A stretch of DNA of 64,000 bases from JAFGPS01 sp964628465. Lineage in GTDB: Bacteria > Planctomycetota > Phycisphaerae > Sedimentisphaerales > Anaerobacaceae. The stretch spans positions 62,001 through 126,000 of the forward strand of contig CAZVOA010000002.1 of NCBI GenBank assembly GCA_964628465.1. Reading direction: 5' to 3'. The notes under the pieces are model-generated. The model did not search any database. It worked only from the letters and a program-made list of their open reading frames with translations, and was not told the DNA's origin. The translations under genes were made by a program, and so were the position numbers. Each line of letters starts with the position of its first letter. Position 1 is the first letter of the stretch. Positions 8,463-17,421 of the stretch are shown here, piece by piece.

Positions 8463-9685
8463 AAAACAGAAAAACTACAAATTCAAAACAATTCAGAAAT
8501 TTCTATGGATTCATTCAATTCGTTCTAACTATTTTTATTATAATTCTTGGCATTGCCGGAGCCATTGTTTTTATAAAATACAAGAAACAGCCCGAACAGG
8601 TAAAACAGAATATCCAGCCGCCCTTAGTTAAGGTCATGAAGATTATCGCCAGTGACATACCGATAGTTGTTCAGGGTTATGGAACTTCTCAGCCAAAAGC
8701 ACAAATAGATATCATACCAGAAGTTGCCGGTAAAGTTGTTTATGTTCATCCCGAATTGAAAATAGGCGGCTTTATAAAAGCAGGTGACACTATACTGAAA
8801 ATTGATCCAAGAGATTATGAATTGGCTCTAAGCCAGGCACAATCTACAGTTGAAAACGCGAAAGAACAATTGGAAAGGGAACAAGCTGAAGCACAGGTCG
8901 CGAAAAAGGAATGGGCGCAGATTCACGGTGACGCAAAACCAGATTCGACACTTGTACTTCGTGAGCCGCAAATCAGAAAAGCTCAATCCGCATTAAGTTC
9001 CGCTCAGGCTCAGTTGGCAACCGCACAGTTAAGACTTGACAGGACTGTTATTTCACTGGATTTCGATATTTTAGTTACAAGTGAAAATGTCGATATACAG
9101 CAGTATGTTGTAACAGGACAATCCTTGGCTAAAGTTTATGGAACAAAAGCTATGGAAATCGTCGTTCCTCTTGAAGACCAGGAACTCGCGTGGTTTAACG
9201 CGTTCGGATATTCAGAAAACCAAAAACCAGCAGAACAACCCGAAGTTACAGTAAGAGCAAACTTTGCCGGAACTGAACAAACATGGAAAGGAAAGGTTGT
9301 TCGCACTACAGGACAAGTCGATAGAACTTCCAGAATGGTCTCGGTTATTATCGAAGTGGAAAATCCATTTGAAGTACCCGAAGGTAAAGCCCCGCTTCTT
9401 CCGGGAATTTTCGCTGAAGTATTAATTCACGGCAAAACTCTCCATAACGCTCTTGCTATTCCGCGAGAAGCTGTTCACGAAGGGAATATAATCTGGATTG
9501 TAAATTCCGGCGGAATCAATATTAAAACTTTAGACATTGTTCGCAAAGACAGACAGTTCGTTTACACTATCTCGGAAACAGATTCACAGCTCGATGTGAT
9601 AACAAGTTCACTTGACGCCGTTACAGATGGAATGAAAGTGCGAATTGATAACAGTTCAGAAATCAAACAGCCGGAGGTAAACTAA
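8459..9685 (+). CDS. RND efflux periplasmic adaptor (membrane fusion protein, HlyD/AcrA family)
   Basis: This 408-residue adaptor joins the inner-membrane pump to the outer-membrane channel. It has an N-terminal membrane anchor (about residues 13-42) and no lipobox. A lipoyl half-motif follows (IDIIPEVAGKVVYVHPELKIGGFIKAGDTIL, in part), then an alpha-hairpin rich in Gln/Ala (LALSQAQSTVENAKEQLERE...ALSSAQAQLATAQLRLDRT), a beta-barrel, and a membrane-proximal domain with LLPGIFAEVLIHGKTLHNAL and IPREAVHEGNIIWIV. The start overlaps the upstream gene by 4 bp (ATGA). Confidence 0.92.
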   Translation: MKNRKTTNSKQFRNFYGFIQFVLTIFIIILGIAGAIVFIKYKKQPEQVKQNIQPPLVKVMKIIASDIPIVVQGYGTSQPKAQIDIIPEVAGKVVYVHPELKIGGFIKAGDTILKIDPRDYELALSQAQSTVENAKEQLEREQAEAQVAKKEWAQIHGDAKPDSTLVLREPQIRKAQSALSSAQAQLATAQLRLDRTVISLDFDILVTSENVDIQQYVVTGQSLAKVYGTKAMEIVVPLEDQELAWFNAFGYSENQKPAEQPEVTVRANFAGTEQTWKGKVVRTTGQVDRTSRMVSVIIEVENPFEVPEGKAPLLPGIFAEVLIHGKTLHNALAIPREAVHEGNIIWIVNSGGINIKTLDIVRKDRQFVYTISETDSQLDVITSSLDAVTDGMKVRIDNSSEIKQPEVN

Positions 9686-12600
9686 GTGAACGAATTGCAG
9701 GATAAAAAAGGCTTACTCGGTTGGTTTGCCTCAAATCATGTCGCGGCAAATCTGCTTATGGTCATGATTATTGTTGCGGGTTTAATGGCTCTCACTTCCG
9801 CAAAGCTCGAAGTATTTCCAGAAATGAGCCTCGATATGATAACAATAACAGTACCATATCTTGGCGCAACTCCTGAAGATGTTGAAAGCGGCGTTTGCCT
9901 TCGTATCGAGGAAGCAATAGCATCAGTTGAAGGTATAAAAAGAATCACTGCAAACGCGTCAGAAGGATTCGCGAGCATTATTGTCGAAATCGAAGAATAC
10001 GCGGATACAACAAAAGTTCTCGACGATGTAAAATCACAAATAGACAATATAACCACCCTGCCGCAGGAAACTGAAAAACCTATTATAGCCGAATTGAAAA
10101 CTACCCATAGCGTTATAAACGTTGTAGTTTCCGGTGATGCTTCGGAAAAAACATTGAAAACTCTCGCCGAACAAATTCGTAATGATCTTACTGGAATGGA
10201 AAATATCAGTCAGGCGAGTATAACAGGAGTCAGGCCTTATGAAATATCGATTGAAATTCCAGAAGAAACTCTAAGACGTTACAATCTCACATTCAATTAT
10301 ATAGCACAAAGAATTCGTGAATCCTCTTTGGATATTCCCGCAGGTTCCATAGAAACTGCAAGCGGCGAGATTCTCGTTCGTACCAAGGGACAGAAATATT
10401 TCGGCCGTGAATTCGGAGAAATTATAATACTCACAAGAAACGATGGAACTGAACTTAAATTAAATAACATTGCAGCTATAAAAGATAACTTCGAGGATAT
10501 TGACCAATATTGCGGATTCGATGGTGAAAGAGCGGCCCTCATTCAAGTGTCACGAACTGGTGATCAGGATGCGCTTGATATAGCAAGAACGGTAAAAAAA
10601 TATGTGAAGGAAAAACAATCTTCCATGCCTGAGGGAATATCGCTCGGATTATGGCAAGACGACACAGATTATCTCAGAGCAAGGCTTGACCTGCTTACAA
10701 GAAATGCCTATTTAGGTTTGATTCTTGTATTCATCTGCTTAACTTTGTTTCTTAACATGCGGCTTGCTTTCTGGACTACTATGGGAATTCCAGTTTCTTT
10801 TCTTGGCGCATTTTACCTGATACCTCATTTCGATGTCTCCATAAATATGATGAGCCTCTTCGCCTTTATCATGTGCCTTGGTCTGGTTGTTGACGATGCA
10901 ATCGTTATAGGTGAAAATATTTTCGCTTACCGAGAGCAGGGTTTGGGAAGAACAGAAGCCGCCATAAAAGGTGTAAGAGAAATGGCTATGCCTGTTACAT
11001 TAGCGGTATTAACAACTATGTTCACTTTTGTTCCGCTTGGCTATACGCTCGGTATTATGGGGAAAATTCTTCGCGTAATCCCGATAGTAGTAATAAGTGT
11101 TCTCGGAGTTTCACTCATCGAAGCATTGCTTATCTTACCCGCCCACTTATCGAGTCAACACTCATGGAACAAATATTTTATAGTGCGCATAACCGATAGA
11201 ATCAACAAGGTAACACACAAAGGCCTGGACTGGTTCATTAACGGCCCGCTTGTGAGAAGCGTGGAACGCGCGGTCAAATGGCGATACGTGACATTGGCGG
11301 CAGGGATCGCAATATTTCTTGTTACTATAGGAATTATCGCTGGAGGCTATATCAAGTTTGTTTTTTTCGATTCGGTAGAAGCGGACAATTTGGTCGCGGA
11401 ATTGAAAATGCCTCTTGGTACTCCTTATGAGCAAACCGAGAAAAATATTAAAATAGTCGAACAGGCCGCCTTCGATATAATTTCAGAGTTCGACAAAAGC
11501 CGCCCTGAAAAACAATCTGTCATGAAACATATGGCAACAACAATAGGTTCTCTTCCAACAGCATCAAGAGGAGGCCCGGTAGCAATAGACGGAGGTTCAA
11601 GCGGACAATCTCATCTTGCGGAAATAAATATCGAATTGCTCGGAGCGGAGTACCGTGACATTTCGAGTGTCGATATTGGAAACAAATGGCGTGAGAAAGT
11701 AGGTGAAATTCCAGGTGTATCGTCATTAACTTTCACATCTGAGTTTGTTATGACTGGTAACGCTATTGAAATAGAATTATCTCATGACAGTTTCGATGTT
11801 CTTCTGAAAGCTTCGGAAAGATTTCAGGAAATTTTGCGTAACTACGCGGGTATTACTGATATTGCCGACGATTTCGAGCCTGGTAAACCAGAATTAAAAC
11901 TTCAGCTTAAAGAAACAGGACTCTCTCTCGGACTTACACTTTCAGACCTGGCAAGAAAAATAAGGCAGGCGTTTTACGGCGAGGAAATCCAGCGGGTACA
12001 GCGAGGCAGAGACGATATCAGGGTTATGCTCCGATACCCTGAACAAAATCGCAAGAGCATCAATGATATCGAGAACATACGAATCAGATTGCTCGACGGA
12101 ACTGAAATTCCTTTTAAAACAATCGCTGATGTTCAATACGGCAGAGGTTATTCGAATATAAGACGAGTTGACAGAAGACGTGTGGTAAGCGTATCAGCAA
12201 ATGTTGACGAAGCTGTTGCCAATTCAAAGCAGCTTAATAAAATATTTGAAGAAGTCGAGCTTCCCAAACTAATGAAGGAATTCCCGGGTTTGCAATATCG
12301 TTTTGCGGGGGAGCAAAGGGAAATAGCAGATTCACTCGGAAGCCTTATACCTAACTTTTCCATTTCCTTGCTCGCGATTTTTGCATTGTTAGCCGTACAG
12401 TTCAGAAGTTACTGGCAGCCTTTGATAGTAATGTCCGCGATTCCATTTGGAATTATCGGCGCTGTTATCGGACACCTGGTTATGGGTTATAATCTTGGCC
12501 TGCTTTCAATGTTCGGAATAGTAGCGCTTTCCGGCATAGTTGTTAATGATTCCCTTATTATGATTGACCTGATAAACAGGGAACGAGATAGCGGCATAGA

Positions 12601-12847
12601 ATTAACTCAGATTATACACGATAGCGCAACACGAAGATTCAGACCGATTATGCTAACTACCCTGACAACTTTCTGCGGCCTGCTCCCAATGATTACCGAA
12701 AAAAGTCTCCAGGCAAGATTCCTTATTCCAATGGCAATCAGTCTGGCCTTCGGAGTTATGTTTGCAACCTGTATAACTCTGCTGCTTGTACCTTCACTAT
12801 ACATGATTCTCGAAGATATAAAAAAAACGTTTCTTTCCGACAAATAA
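9686..12847 (+). CDS. RND efflux transporter, inner-membrane permease (AcrB/HAE family)
   Basis: This is the proton-driven pump subunit: 1053 residues with the duplicated RND architecture of about 12 membrane helices and two large periplasmic loops. Transmembrane helix 4 carries the paired acidic residues in LVVDDAIVIGENIF; the usual helix-10 lysine region reads GIVVNDSLIMIDLI. Other hallmarks are EVFPEMSLDMITITVPYLGA near the N-terminus and FRPIMLTTLTTFCGLLPM near the C-terminus. It starts with GTG at 9686, directly after the adaptor stop, with GGAGG 8 bases upstream. The substrate cannot be read from sequence; the HAE-type features suggest drugs or amphiphiles rather than metal ions. Confidence 0.94.
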   Translation: MNELQDKKGLLGWFASNHVAANLLMVMIIVAGLMALTSAKLEVFPEMSLDMITITVPYLGATPEDVESGVCLRIEEAIASVEGIKRITANASEGFASIIVEIEEYADTTKVLDDVKSQIDNITTLPQETEKPIIAELKTTHSVINVVVSGDASEKTLKTLAEQIRNDLTGMENISQASITGVRPYEISIEIPEETLRRYNLTFNYIAQRIRESSLDIPAGSIETASGEILVRTKGQKYFGREFGEIIILTRNDGTELKLNNIAAIKDNFEDIDQYCGFDGERAALIQVSRTGDQDALDIARTVKKYVKEKQSSMPEGISLGLWQDDTDYLRARLDLLTRNAYLGLILVFICLTLFLNMRLAFWTTMGIPVSFLGAFYLIPHFDVSINMMSLFAFIMCLGLVVDDAIVIGENIFAYREQGLGRTEAAIKGVREMAMPVTLAVLTTMFTFVPLGYTLGIMGKILRVIPIVVISVLGVSLIEALLILPAHLSSQHSWNKYFIVRITDRINKVTHKGLDWFINGPLVRSVERAVKWRYVTLAAGIAIFLVTIGIIAGGYIKFVFFDSVEADNLVAELKMPLGTPYEQTEKNIKIVEQAAFDIISEFDKSRPEKQSVMKHMATTIGSLPTASRGGPVAIDGGSSGQSHLAEINIELLGAEYRDISSVDIGNKWREKVGEIPGVSSLTFTSEFVMTGNAIEIELSHDSFDVLLKASERFQEILRNYAGITDIADDFEPGKPELKLQLKETGLSLGLTLSDLARKIRQAFYGEEIQRVQRGRDDIRVMLRYPEQNRKSINDIENIRIRLLDGTEIPFKTIADVQYGRGYSNIRRVDRRRVVSVSANVDEAVANSKQLNKIFEEVELPKLMKEFPGLQYRFAGEQREIADSLGSLIPNFSISLLAIFALLAVQFRSYWQPLIVMSAIPFGIIGAVIGHLVMGYNLGLLSMFGIVALSGIVVNDSLIMIDLINRERDSGIELTQIIHDSATRRFRPIMLTTLTTFCGLLPMITEKSLQARFLIPMAISLAFGVMFATCITLLLVPSLYMILEDIKKTFLSDK

Positions 12848-12862
12848 CAATATAGAAAACTT

Positions 12863-13063
12863 ATGAGTAATAAAACCGGAAAATCATTTCTAAATTTTAT
12901 AGCATCCGGATTATTGTCTGTTTTCAGTTCTAAACGTATTAGACATACAAACGAAGATTTGAAAAAAGCTGAGTTCAAAACAAGCACACAGCAACTCGGA
13001 GTTCGATTTACTGAGAAGATACGAGACGTATTTAGATTCAAATGGCTGAGAAAAAAAGACTAA
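12863..13063 (+). CDS. small basic protein of unknown function, last gene of the RND operon
   Basis: This 66-residue protein starts with ATG 15 bp after the pump gene and ends at the terminator. It has no signal peptide or membrane helix. It is rich in Lys/Arg/Phe, with a compact C-terminal part, TQQLGVRFTEKIRDVFRFKW, that looks like a conserved amphipathic segment. I do not recognise a named family. Position and spacing support co-expression with the pump, perhaps as an accessory factor, but that is inference. Confidence 0.65.
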   Translation: MSNKTGKSFLNFIASGLLSVFSSKRIRHTNEDLKKAEFKTSTQQLGVRFTEKIRDVFRFKWLRKKD

Positions 13064-13108
13064 CGATAATAAATTTCTCATTATTAATGTTAGATTTTAT
13101 TTTTTATT
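13061..13108 (+). terminator. Rho-independent terminator of the RND operon
   Basis: An imperfect inverted repeat (TAACGATAATAA at 13061-13072, TTATTAATGTTA at 13081-13092) is followed by the T-rich tract GATTTTATTTTTTATT. The stem is AT-rich and overlaps the stop codon of the small gene. Confidence 0.55.
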
Positions 13109-13452
13109 AAAAATATTCATCTTTTCAATCATTTCCTGATTAAAAAACTTTAATGTCATTTTTAATAGCAAAAATTAGGAAATTTAGTCAGTAATAGGCA
13201 AAGTTTAGTTTTTTTTGTCGACAAAAAAAAGGTATTAAATATTTTGGACGAAAGGTGAACACTTAACCCCTATAATACATACTAAATAAAGTATTAAAAA
13301 GCATTAATGAAAAAATGACTCATAAAATCGTGTTTTTAAGGTAATCAGGTTTGTTTGACACAATAGTAATGATTATGATATAATAAACCCGGCGTATGGA
13401 AGATTTTCATATAAAAACCAAAGTTATTTAACTTAAATGTCAGGAAAAAACA
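13109..13452. repeat. clpC upstream region, copy 1 of a tandem duplication
   Basis: From about 13157 to 13868 the sequence is repeated with few changes at 14236-14949, offset by about 1080 bp. The non-coding part of copy 1 holds a perfect 22-bp palindrome (eight T, GTCGAC, eight A; 13209-13230), a conserved block around GGACGAAAGGTGAACACTTA with a TATAAT just after it (13272 region), and the promoter listed separately. No gene lies here. Confidence 0.85.
13355..13384 (+). promoter_or_regulatory. sigma-70-type promoter of the duplicated clpC N-domain gene (copy 1)
   Basis: TTGACA (13355-13360), an 18-bp spacer and TATAAT (13379-13384) are perfect consensus hexamers about 70 bp upstream of the gene. 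Both hexamers are unchanged in the second copy while surrounding bases vary, which supports function. Confidence 0.75.
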
Positions 13453-13902
13453 ATGTTTGAACATTTCACAGATGAAGCAAGAAAAGTAATGGCCCTGGCC
13501 AATCAGGAAGCACAACGGTTCAACCACGAATATATCGACACAGAACACATTCTTCTGGGACTGGTAAAGGAAGGCAGCGGCGTTGGTCCTACTGTTCTGA
13601 AAAACCTCGACGTAGATATCAAAAAGCTGAGATTTGAAATAGAAAAACATGTCAAAAGGGGACCTGATATGGTAACCATTGAGAAACTTCCTCAAACTCC
13701 TCGTGCCAAAAAAGTTATCGAGTACACAATCGAGGAAGCAAGAGCGCTTAATCATAATTACATCGGAACCGAACATATCCTGCTCGGTATCCTCCGTGAA
13801 AGCGAAGGAATCGCGGCACAGGTTCTAATGCATATCGGACTCAATCTCGAAGCTGTACGACAGGAAGTATGTGTCATTTTGGCAAGCTTGAAAAAAACAT
13901 AA
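13453..13902 (+). CDS. stand-alone ClpC N-domain protein (truncated duplicate of clpC)
   Basis: This 149-residue protein equals the N-terminal substrate/adaptor-binding domain of ClpC and lacks both ATPase modules. Residues 1-139 match the full ClpC downstream at 127 of 139 positions, with both Clp_N repeats intact (FTDEARKVMALANQEAQRFN and LPQTPRAKKVIEYTIEEARA). After RQEV the sequence departs abruptly into CVILASLKKT and a stop; the DNA junction is at about 13868. Most differences from the intact copy are amino-acid substitutions in an open frame, and a consensus promoter and AGGAAA site precede it, so it may be expressed. It could act as an adaptor decoy or be a decaying duplicate. Confidence 0.8.
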   Translation: MFEHFTDEARKVMALANQEAQRFNHEYIDTEHILLGLVKEGSGVGPTVLKNLDVDIKKLRFEIEKHVKRGPDMVTIEKLPQTPRAKKVIEYTIEEARALNHNYIGTEHILLGILRESEGIAAQVLMHIGLNLEAVRQEVCVILASLKKT

Positions 13903-14080
13903 ATTTATCGGGAAGCGTGATGAGTCTGAGGGTGTGTGATATTAGTTCGCTGGAGCATATCTTGAAAATTACACGGCTTCCAGTCAGCAGAACATAATGT
14001 TGAGACTTCAACATGTTTCTGCAACTGGGTGAGACAGTTGAATTGATTAACGCTGTTCACTCCGCCATTTTTCAAATTGC
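13869..14080 (+). pseudogene. STAS-domain (anti-sigma-factor antagonist-like) 3' remnant
   Basis: The frame starting at 13869 encodes a piece resembling the C-terminal part of STAS proteins: GKLEKNINLSGSVMSLRVCD followed by ISSLEHILKITRL, then a stop at 13995-13997. A shifted frame slightly downstream (ATG 14013) continues FLQLGETVELINAVHS, like the tail helix of the same family, and runs open to 14177 without further likeness. Start and core of the gene are missing, and it abuts the truncated clpC copy. The likeness is by eye, so the family call is tentative. Confidence 0.4.
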
Positions 14081-14530
14081 TCGATTCCAAGGACAAGTTC
14101 TGCTGGCAGAACCTGGTTTTGTGGATTCTTCATATGTCGCTGTTCTTAATAAATACTATTCAAATATTTTTAACTGACAGCAAATATAATAAGGCAAAAC
14201 AAAAATTAGTTCACGCAACCTTACCGAAAGGACACCATTTTAATAGCAAAAATAAGGAAAATTAGCAAGTAATAGGCAAAGTTAAGTTTTTTTTTTGCCG
14301 ATAAAAAAAAGGTAATAAATATTTTGGACGAAAGGTGAACACTTAACCCCTATAATACATATTAAATATAGTATTAAAAGGCATTAATGAAAAAATGACT
14401 CATAAAATCGTGTTTTTAACGTAATCAGGTTTGTTTGACACAATAGTACTGATTATGATATAATGAACCCGGCGTATGGAAGATTTTCATATAATAACCG
14501 AAGTTATTTAACTTATTATTTCAGGAAAAT
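14081..14530. repeat. clpC upstream region, copy 2 of a tandem duplication
   Basis: Bases 14236-14530 repeat the upstream region of copy 1 with scattered changes; the T8-GTCGAC-A8 palindrome of copy 1 is degraded here. Bases 14081-14235 have no counterpart upstream of copy 1 and show no recognisable gene apart from the end of the short open frame 14013-14177. Confidence 0.8.
14435..14464 (+). promoter_or_regulatory. sigma-70-type promoter of clpC (copy 2)
   Basis: TTGACA (14435-14440), an 18-bp spacer and TATAAT (14459-14464) are identical in hexamers and spacing to copy 1. No CtsR-type operator (tandem GGTCAAA heptads) was seen, so heat-shock control of the Firmicute type is not supported. 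Confidence 0.75.
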
Positions 14531-14533
14531 ATG

Positions 14534-17044
14534 ATGTTTGAACGTTTCACAGATAGAGCAAGAAAAGTAATGGCCCTGGCCAATCAGGAAGCACAGCGAT
14601 TCAACCACGAATACATCGGAACGGAACATATCCTTCTTGGTCTGGTAAAAGAAGGCAGCGGCGTAGGAGCTACTGTTCTGAAAAACCTCGACGTGGATAT
14701 CAAAAAGCTGAGACTTGAAATCGAAAAACATGTCAAAAGCGGCCCTGATATGGTAACTATGGGTAAACTTCCCCAGACACCGCGTGCCAAAAAAGTTATC
14801 GAGTACGCAATCGAGGAAGCAAGGGCGCTTAATCATAACTACGTCGGAACCGAACACATCCTTCTCGGCATTCTTCGTGAAAGCGAAGGAATAGCCGCAC
14901 AGGTTTTGATGCATATCGGACTTAAACTCGAAGACGTACGGCAGGAAGTTTTGAATCTTCTCGGTGCTGGTGTTGATGACGGCCCGGCCGAACTTGGAAT
15001 GAAAATGGGTCCGGCTTCTATGGCGGCCAGAAAAACAAAAAGCAAAACGCCTGCACTCGATAGTTTCGGCAGAGACCTGACACAACTTGCAATGGACGGT
15101 GAACTTGATCCAGTTATAGGCAGAAAAAATGAAATCGAACGGCTTGTACAAATTTTATGTCGCCGTACTAAAAATAATCCTGTTCTCCTTGGAGAAGCAG
15201 GCGTTGGTAAAACCGCAATCGTCGAAGGCCTGAGCCAGCAAATTATTAACAAGCAGGTTCCGGAACTTCTTAAAGATAAACGAGTCGTTGTTCTCGACCT
15301 TGCCATGATGGTAGCAGGTACAAAATATCGCGGCCAGTTCGAAGAAAGAATCAAAGCGGTTATTAACGAAGTAAGAAGAGCAAAAAATGTCATCCTGTTT
15401 ATCGACGAACTGCACACACTCGTTGGCGCAGGTGGAGCAGAAGGCGCTATCGACGCATCTAACGTACTTAAACCCGCACTCGCAAGAGGTGAAGTACAAT
15501 GCGTCGGAGCTACAACTTTGGATGAATATCGTAAACACATAGAAAAAGATGGTGCGCTCGAAAGAAGATTCCAGACAATTATAGTTGAGTCCCCGTCAAA
15601 AGATGAAGCACTGGAAATCCTAAGAGGTCTTCGCGACCGCTACGAAGCTCACCATAGAGTCCGATTTACTGATGAAGCACTGTATCAGGCGGTGGAAATG
15701 TCAACAAGATATATAACTGGAAGATGTCTGCCTGATAAAGCTATTGACGTTATTGATGAAGCGGGCGCACGAGTCAGATTGAAAAATCTTACTCCGCCGC
15801 CGGACTTGACGGAAATAGAAGAAAAAATCGAACAGCTTCAAAGAGAAAAAGACGAAGCCGTCAAAAACGCGGACTACGAACGTGCCGCTGCTCTCAGAGA
15901 TGAAGCTCAACGACTTCTCGATGAAAAGACCGAACTCCATAAAAACTGGTACGAAGACAATAAAGAAATGACCGGCGTCGTCGATAACGAAATTATCGCT
16001 GAAGTTGTCAGTAACATGACAGGCGTGCCGCTTACAAGACTTGAAAAGAAAGAAACACAGAGATTACTTGAACTCGAAGCGGAACTTCATAAAACAGTTG
16101 TCTCGCAGGACGAAGCTATTGTCGCGGTATCAAAAGCTGTACGACGAAGCAGAAGCGGCTTGAAAGATCCGAATCGTCCGATGGGATGCTTCATTTTCCT
16201 CGGCCCCAGCGGCGTTGGAAAAACTCTGCTCGCTCAGGCTGTCGCGGAGTTTATGTTCAGTGACAGAAACGCTCTTATCAGATTAGACATGAGCGAATAT
16301 ATGGAAAAACACAATGTCAGCCGCCTGGTTGGCGCACCTCCGGGATACGTAGGATACGAAGAAGGCGGCCAGCTCACGGAAAGAATCAGACGCAGACCAT
16401 ACTCTGTTCTGCTCTTGGATGAAATTGAAAAAGCGCATCCTGACGTTTATAACATGCTTTTGCAGATTATGGACGAAGGACGTTTAACAGACAGCTTCGG
16501 ACGAATTATAGACTTCAAAAATGTAGTTCTTATTATGACCAGCAACATTGGCGCGGAATTAATCAAGAACAACAGCGGCTTCGGTTTCGGAAAGAAAACG
16601 CCGGAAGCAGATTATGAAAAGATGAAAGAAGTTCTACAAAAAGAAGTGGAACATCACTTCAGGCCGGAGTTCTTAAACCGTGTCGATGACATGATTGTAT
16701 TCAAGGCTCTGACAAGAGAACATTTGCAGGTTATTGTCGAATACGAACTGAAGAAGGTCTTCAAACGCCTTATCGATCACGGCCTCAAACTTGAACTTAC
16801 TGATCAAGCAAAAGAGTTCCTCATTGACAAAGGTTACAATCCTGAATTTGGAGCGAGACCTTTACGCAGGGCGATTGAGCATTACATCGAGGACCCGCTT
16901 TCAGAATCTGTATTAGGCGGAAAGTTCACGGGCAAAAACCTCATCAAGATAGATGTCCAGGACGAAGAACACCTTAAACTCGAAGGCATCCAGATAGAGG
17001 AAGAAAAAGCAAAAGAACCTGCCGCAACCGCAAAGCAGGAATAA
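14534..17044 (+). CDS. clpC: ATP-dependent Clp protease ATP-binding subunit ClpC
   Basis: ClpC is a Hsp100 unfoldase that feeds substrates to ClpP. I use the ATG at 14534, which aligns with the duplicate gene's start; an in-frame ATG lies one codon upstream. In the 836-residue protein the Clp_N domain covers about 1-140, NBD1 has Walker A GEAGVGKTAI near 220, and the middle domain has the UVR-like helix LQREKDEAVKNADYERAAAL near 440. NBD2 has GPSGVGKTLLA near 560, the pore loop GYVGYEEGG and the sensor segment FRPEFLNRVDD. The C-terminus is EEEKAKEPAATAKQE. ClpP is not in the window. A strong terminator follows. Confidence 0.97.
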   Translation: MFERFTDRARKVMALANQEAQRFNHEYIGTEHILLGLVKEGSGVGATVLKNLDVDIKKLRLEIEKHVKSGPDMVTMGKLPQTPRAKKVIEYAIEEARALNHNYVGTEHILLGILRESEGIAAQVLMHIGLKLEDVRQEVLNLLGAGVDDGPAELGMKMGPASMAARKTKSKTPALDSFGRDLTQLAMDGELDPVIGRKNEIERLVQILCRRTKNNPVLLGEAGVGKTAIVEGLSQQIINKQVPELLKDKRVVVLDLAMMVAGTKYRGQFEERIKAVINEVRRAKNVILFIDELHTLVGAGGAEGAIDASNVLKPALARGEVQCVGATTLDEYRKHIEKDGALERRFQTIIVESPSKDEALEILRGLRDRYEAHHRVRFTDEALYQAVEMSTRYITGRCLPDKAIDVIDEAGARVRLKNLTPPPDLTEIEEKIEQLQREKDEAVKNADYERAAALRDEAQRLLDEKTELHKNWYEDNKEMTGVVDNEIIAEVVSNMTGVPLTRLEKKETQRLLELEAELHKTVVSQDEAIVAVSKAVRRSRSGLKDPNRPMGCFIFLGPSGVGKTLLAQAVAEFMFSDRNALIRLDMSEYMEKHNVSRLVGAPPGYVGYEEGGQLTERIRRRPYSVLLLDEIEKAHPDVYNMLLQIMDEGRLTDSFGRIIDFKNVVLIMTSNIGAELIKNNSGFGFGKKTPEADYEKMKEVLQKEVEHHFRPEFLNRVDDMIVFKALTREHLQVIVEYELKKVFKRLIDHGLKLELTDQAKEFLIDKGYNPEFGARPLRRAIEHYIEDPLSESVLGGKFTGKNLIKIDVQDEEHLKLEGIQIEEEKAKEPAATAKQE

Positions 17045-17061
17045 ATAAAAATAAGAAAAAC

Positions 17062-17107
17062 AAAAAAGCCTCAAGCGAACTTGAAATGTCACTTGAGGCT
17101 TTTTTTA
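17062..17107 (+). terminator. Rho-independent terminator of clpC
   Basis: AAAAAAGCCTCAAG (17062-17075) pairs with CTTGAGGCTTTTTT (from 17092) across a 16-nt loop, ending in a T-run. The A-run on the left also makes it usable in the other direction. Confidence 0.9.
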
Positions 17108-17421
17108 TTTTAAACACAGTCATTGCGAGCGATTCACAGAATCGCGCGGCAATCTTCTTTTTATATCCACAGAATCACGCAGATGAACGCAGATTAGAGA
17201 CTCTGTCATTCCAGCGAAGGCTGGAATCCAGTAATTTATTCAATTATAAATATTTACTCACACAGAGCCACAACGACGCAAAGTCAAAGACCCAAAGTAA
17301 AGAATGAAGAAAAGAAATAATCTTTGCAAGATTAGTAAAAAATATATACCTGACTACGCTTACCATGACATTATATTAGTAAGGTATCCCCAGATATATC
17401 TTAATCCCCACCACTTGCCTT
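17108..17421. repeat. intergenic cluster of short dispersed repeat fragments
   Basis: No gene is seen. Two palindromic fragments are clear: GCGATTC-ACA-GAATCGC (17129-17145) in a CATTGCGAGCG...CGCGGCAATC context, and ATTCCAGC-GAAG-GCTGGAAT (17208-17227). Between them is CACGCAGATGAACGCAGAT (near 17175). Fragments of these types are common dispersed repeats in unrelated bacterial genomes. The rest is AT-rich sequence without features. Confidence 0.6.

Noticed and set aside
13209..13230. T8-GTCGAC-A8 palindrome as a terminator
   Set aside because: The stem is almost all A/T and the RND operon already has a better terminator upstream; it is degraded in the second copy, so function is doubtful.
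14516..15940. Long open frames on the minus strand opposite clpC
   Set aside because: They mirror the codon pattern of clpC, have no ribosome-binding sites and no recognisable domains.
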